Part shown: positions 61,427-64,000 of the stretch, in pieces | How positions within the stretch are numbered: position 1 is the first letter of the stretch | Layout of the letters: every line of letters begins with the position of its first letter | From: JANQEU01 sp965601455 | GTDB taxonomy: Bacteria > Bacteroidota > Bacteroidia > Cytophagales > Cyclobacteriaceae | Length of the DNA: 64,000 nt | Reading direction: 5' to 3' | Assembly: GCA_965601455.1 (NCBI GenBank) | Contig: OZ271831.1 | Location: 2,232,001-2,296,000, forward strand | The notes under the pieces: model-generated | The model's input: the letters and a program-made list of their open reading frames with translations, nothing else | What the model was told of the DNA's origin: nothing | Databases searched by the model: none | Position numbers and translations under genes: made by a program

Positions 61427-63721
61427 GTGGGACAAAACCTATTACGTGCGGCCTATCTTCCTTTCCTGAGAAATACTCGTAACACGGTGACCAACGTTAT
61501 TGCCCTAGCAATTGGTACAGCTTCCGTGCTCTTCGTTGCCAATTTAGTTCTTTACGAAATGAGCTACGATGAGAGTTTGGAAGATGTTCATCGATTGGAA
61601 TTAAAAAGCAGTGATAGTCCTACTACCTACAACGCTTACACTTCTTCGCGTTTCGGTCTGGATCTCCAGAATCAAAATGGCAACAAGACCTTTGTGAGAC
61701 TTATTCCATTTTCAGAGTTCAAATCAGCCAACCTTAGGTATTCGTCTGATTCGGCTGACCATGCAGCCTATTTCAGGCGTACGTATTTCGCAGATCATGC
61801 GGTGCTGGATTTATTTGAAATAGATCTTTTGGTTGGTGAACCCGAAGACTTCAACACACCAGGTGCAATGATTATTTCCAAGAATGCAGCGCAGGAGCTG
61901 TTTGGGTCAAAATGGAAATCGCTTTCGGTCGGTACAGAATTTCGACAAGGTAAGGGATCGATTCAGTACACGTATCGGCTTATAGGTGTTTATGCCAATC
62001 GAGAATTGAATACCCATATTGATTTTGACGCCTTAATTGCGATAAGTACTCCCGGATCCGGTGAGGGGAAATTGAGTGGATATACTTATGTATCATCGGA
62101 TGCTTTTAATCTGCCAGATTCAATTCACCTTCGAAAATTGCCTGCTATTCATACCACTCAGGGCGTAGTTAATGAGGCGGAGCCGGTAATTAATGGTCAT
62201 CTACTTCTTCTGCTCTCAATAGTAGTCGGTGTAATTCTTTTGATCACCATAACCAATTACATAAACAGTACCATCATCCATTTCGTTGACCGATGCAAGG
62301 ATGTGGGAATTCGAAAGTTATTAGGTGCCAGACTCACCAGCTTAAGCACCAGGTTAGTGATCGAACTACTCTCAGTCAATATAATTGCAATGGTATTGGG
62401 GTTGGCACTATTCCTGATTTGCGCCCGCTATGTTCACCAATTCAATCTAATAACCTACCCACCGCTGGAACACATACAATGGTCCAAATTGACAATAATA
62501 GCTTGCACAACAATTGTAATTAACACCTTATTGTCATCTGTTTATCCTGTCATTTTTCTTAATAGAATAGAGATCATTTCGGCACTAAAAGGAGCGGGTA
62601 GTCTGTTTAGAACGAAGACATTTGGGAATGCCGGAAATGTGGTTAGAAGCTTATTGATCTTTCAAATAATCGCATCCCTGTGCTTTCTTTCAGCCTCCCA
62701 GATTATCTATCGACAATTACCCTTCATCAATACTGAGCCTAAAGGGGAGGTCCCTATTACTGGAGTTTTTCCAGGATCATCTGGGGCTACTGAGCGGTTT
62801 GCTCAGACAGCGGTGGGCTTTCTGGAAGAAATGGTCGATTATGGCACCATAATCAGTTATTCGTTCTCAAATATGTACAAAGGTCATGTTAAAAGTGAAC
62901 AAAAAATACTGCTTGAGGACAGTACTTATGCCTATTTGACCGTAGTGGATCCCAAACATCTATCAAATTCAGAGGAACTCATAACCGGTGAATTTTTCAA
63001 TCCAGATTTTGGACGAAATGCTGGAAAGGTAATTTTGGATTCTTCTATTGCTAATTCACAGTTTGGATTCAATGACAGTACAAGAATTTGGACAAGAGAA
63101 CGCAATAAGTATGAAACCATTGGAATTGTGAAGGGGGAAGAAAGTGATTTTTCCAGAGTATATGTCTCTGGTTTTCGTTACCTCACATATGTTGACCTGG
63201 TACTAAATTATGAGGGACGAGGTGGTGAGAGATTTGACCAGTTCCTTGAAAAAACGGAATACATTATTTCAACCAGATTCCCTTTCTTCTTCTTGATGAG
63301 GAAAGAACAAAAGGATACCAGGCGTGCTGAAGAAGACGTGTTGGCCCTCTTCTTGTTTTTCGGAGTTGTATCCGTGCTAGTAGTAGTTATTGGGCTATTT
63401 GGTTTATCCTATTTCATTACCCGAAAGAAGAGTCGCGAAGTAGGTATACGAAAAATCCACGGTGCCAGTCCAGTACAAATCCTCATAAAACTGTTAACTG
63501 ATTTTATGAGGTTAATTGCGGTTGGAGGTTTGCTCGCCGCTCCAATCATTTACTATGGGGGTAACTACTGGTTGGAAAATTATGCCTATCGAATCAATCT
63601 GGATCTGACGGTTTTCATTTTACCAGTGTTCGTTATTTCATTTATCTCGCTCATAAGTGTGCTGGATAAGAGCTGGAAAGCAGCAACTTTAAATCCTATC
63701 GAAATCCTAGACGATAAATAG
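61427..63721 (+). CDS. ABC transporter permease, FtsX/MacB-like (short form)
   Basis: 764 residues from GTG 61427. No prefix domain: it begins directly with the first TM (VTNVIALAIGTASVLFVANL). Two ABC3 halves with coupling motifs KDVGIRKLLGAR and REVGIRKIHGAS. The first periplasmic domain (~50-250) is clear; the second (~430-620) is short and less MacB-like, which makes this the most diverged permease of the window. It ends NPIEILDDK. A sigma-54-like promoter lies just upstream. Partner ATPase not seen. Confidence 0.87.
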   Translation: MGQNLLRAAYLPFLRNTRNTVTNVIALAIGTASVLFVANLVLYEMSYDESLEDVHRLELKSSDSPTTYNAYTSSRFGLDLQNQNGNKTFVRLIPFSEFKSANLRYSSDSADHAAYFRRTYFADHAVLDLFEIDLLVGEPEDFNTPGAMIISKNAAQELFGSKWKSLSVGTEFRQGKGSIQYTYRLIGVYANRELNTHIDFDALIAISTPGSGEGKLSGYTYVSSDAFNLPDSIHLRKLPAIHTTQGVVNEAEPVINGHLLLLLSIVVGVILLITITNYINSTIIHFVDRCKDVGIRKLLGARLTSLSTRLVIELLSVNIIAMVLGLALFLICARYVHQFNLITYPPLEHIQWSKLTIIACTTIVINTLLSSVYPVIFLNRIEIISALKGAGSLFRTKTFGNAGNVVRSLLIFQIIASLCFLSASQIIYRQLPFINTEPKGEVPITGVFPGSSGATERFAQTAVGFLEEMVDYGTIISYSFSNMYKGHVKSEQKILLEDSTYAYLTVVDPKHLSNSEELITGEFFNPDFGRNAGKVILDSSIANSQFGFNDSTRIWTRERNKYETIGIVKGEESDFSRVYVSGFRYLTYVDLVLNYEGRGGERFDQFLEKTEYIISTRFPFFFLMRKEQKDTRRAEEDVLALFLFFGVVSVLVVVIGLFGLSYFITRKKSREVGIRKIHGASPVQILIKLLTDFMRLIAVGGLLAAPIIYYGGNYWLENYAYRINLDLTVFILPVFVISFISLISVLDKSWKAATLNPIEILDDK

Positions 63722-63767
63722 TTTCTAGTAACTCTTTCTAATGCAGATAAAAACATGAATAATGGGA

Positions 63768-64000
63768 CTACCTGGTACCAAACAATAGGAAGTCCTGGGA
63801 ACCTCGATTACTAAGAAAGAGATCTTTAATGTTATCTCCATTAAAATCAACAAAATCAATATCAAAACCCCTCCCAACGATATTTTTCGGAAGCATAGTA
63901 CCTGTGACGTCAGTGAACTTCCCGCTGCCATCATTGAGATAAACACTAAAAGGAGTGTCTCCACCAAATCGATCTCCGTTGGTATTTCCAGTCATGATGT
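63768..64000 (-). CDS. FG-GAP/VCBS repeat protein, C-terminal fragment
   Basis: The frame ends at 63768 and stays open to the window edge, so only the last ~77 residues are visible. They contain FG-GAP/VCBS repeat pieces: LNDGSGKFTDVTGTMLP and FDIDFVDFNGDNIKDLFLSN, where the D-x-N-G-D-x-x-D loop binds Ca2+. Such repeats form beta-propellers in large secreted or surface proteins of Bacteroidota. The N terminus and any anchoring domain lie outside. Confidence 0.75.
   Translation of the reverse strand, partial: IMTGNTNGDRFGGDTPFSVYLNDGSGKFTDVTGTMLPKNIVGRGFDIDFVDFNGDNIKDLFLSNRGSQDFLLFGTR

Overview
The window reads as chromosomal DNA of a Bacteroidota bacterium, most likely a marine Cytophagales (Roseivirga/Fulvivirga/Reichenbachiella-like). 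Evidence: several TonB-dependent receptors (two with an N-terminal carboxypeptidase-regulatory-like domain), lipoprotein-rich outer-membrane loci, a LytTR regulator with a membrane sensor, PadR plus 'permease prefix domain' ABC permeases, S46 and S9 exodipeptidases, imelysin/HTTM/DUF4856 genes, a TAnnTTTG-type promoter and few Shine-Dalgarno sequences. The DNA is AT-leaning with even codon style. I see no rRNA, tRNA, CRISPR array, phage or insertion sequence, and no stretch over about 260 bases lacks a gene.

Layout. 1-12.1 kb: a cut-off membrane regulator, a PAP2 phosphatase, and a protein-degradation block of three secreted exodipeptidases (DPP4-, DPP7- and DPP5-like) with an FtsX-type permease between them. 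12.2-19.7 kb: a metal (probably iron) locus. Two divergent operons, helix-hairpin-helix lipoprotein + 4-TM protein to the left and DUF4856-imelysin-HTTM-FecA-like receptor to the right, each have a TTTAGA-N5-TCTAAA dyad upstream. 19.7-21.8 kb: LytTR membrane regulator divergent from a PDZ-alpha/beta-hydrolase fusion. 22.0-25.3 kb: a copper-uptake operon (CxGKC small protein, Met-rich lipoprotein, OprC/NosA-like receptor). 25.4-28.8 kb: serine hydrolase, two DoxX proteins, an alpha/beta hydrolase.

29-37.3 kb: two PadR-permease modules around a SulP transporter carrying an unusual C-terminal domain. 37.4-47.4 kb: an aldehyde dehydrogenase with a disrupted 5' end, two GH9 glycosidases, a thioredoxin/TonB-receptor pair, a BLUF photoreceptor and an M20 amidohydrolase. 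47.5-50.5 kb: dCTP deaminase, then an apparent zinc-starvation operon (MerC, His-rich lipoprotein, DUF1826, YidD, stand-alone HisI) behind a Zur-like dyad and a good promoter. 50.6-54.3 kb: AraC and MarR regulators with SDR, SnoaL-like and F420-reductase-like genes; the MarR protein probably binds two copies of TTTGTACATACAA. 54.5-63.7 kb: three more FtsX/MacB-type permeases, one PadR and a DUF3750 protein, ending in the tail of an FG-GAP repeat protein.

Two themes stand out: metal economy (separate Fe-, Cu- and Zn-type loci, each with a visible candidate operator) and an expanded set of six ABC3-type permeases with no ATPase gene in the window, three of them fused by a 4-base overlap or direct abutment to their own PadR repressor.
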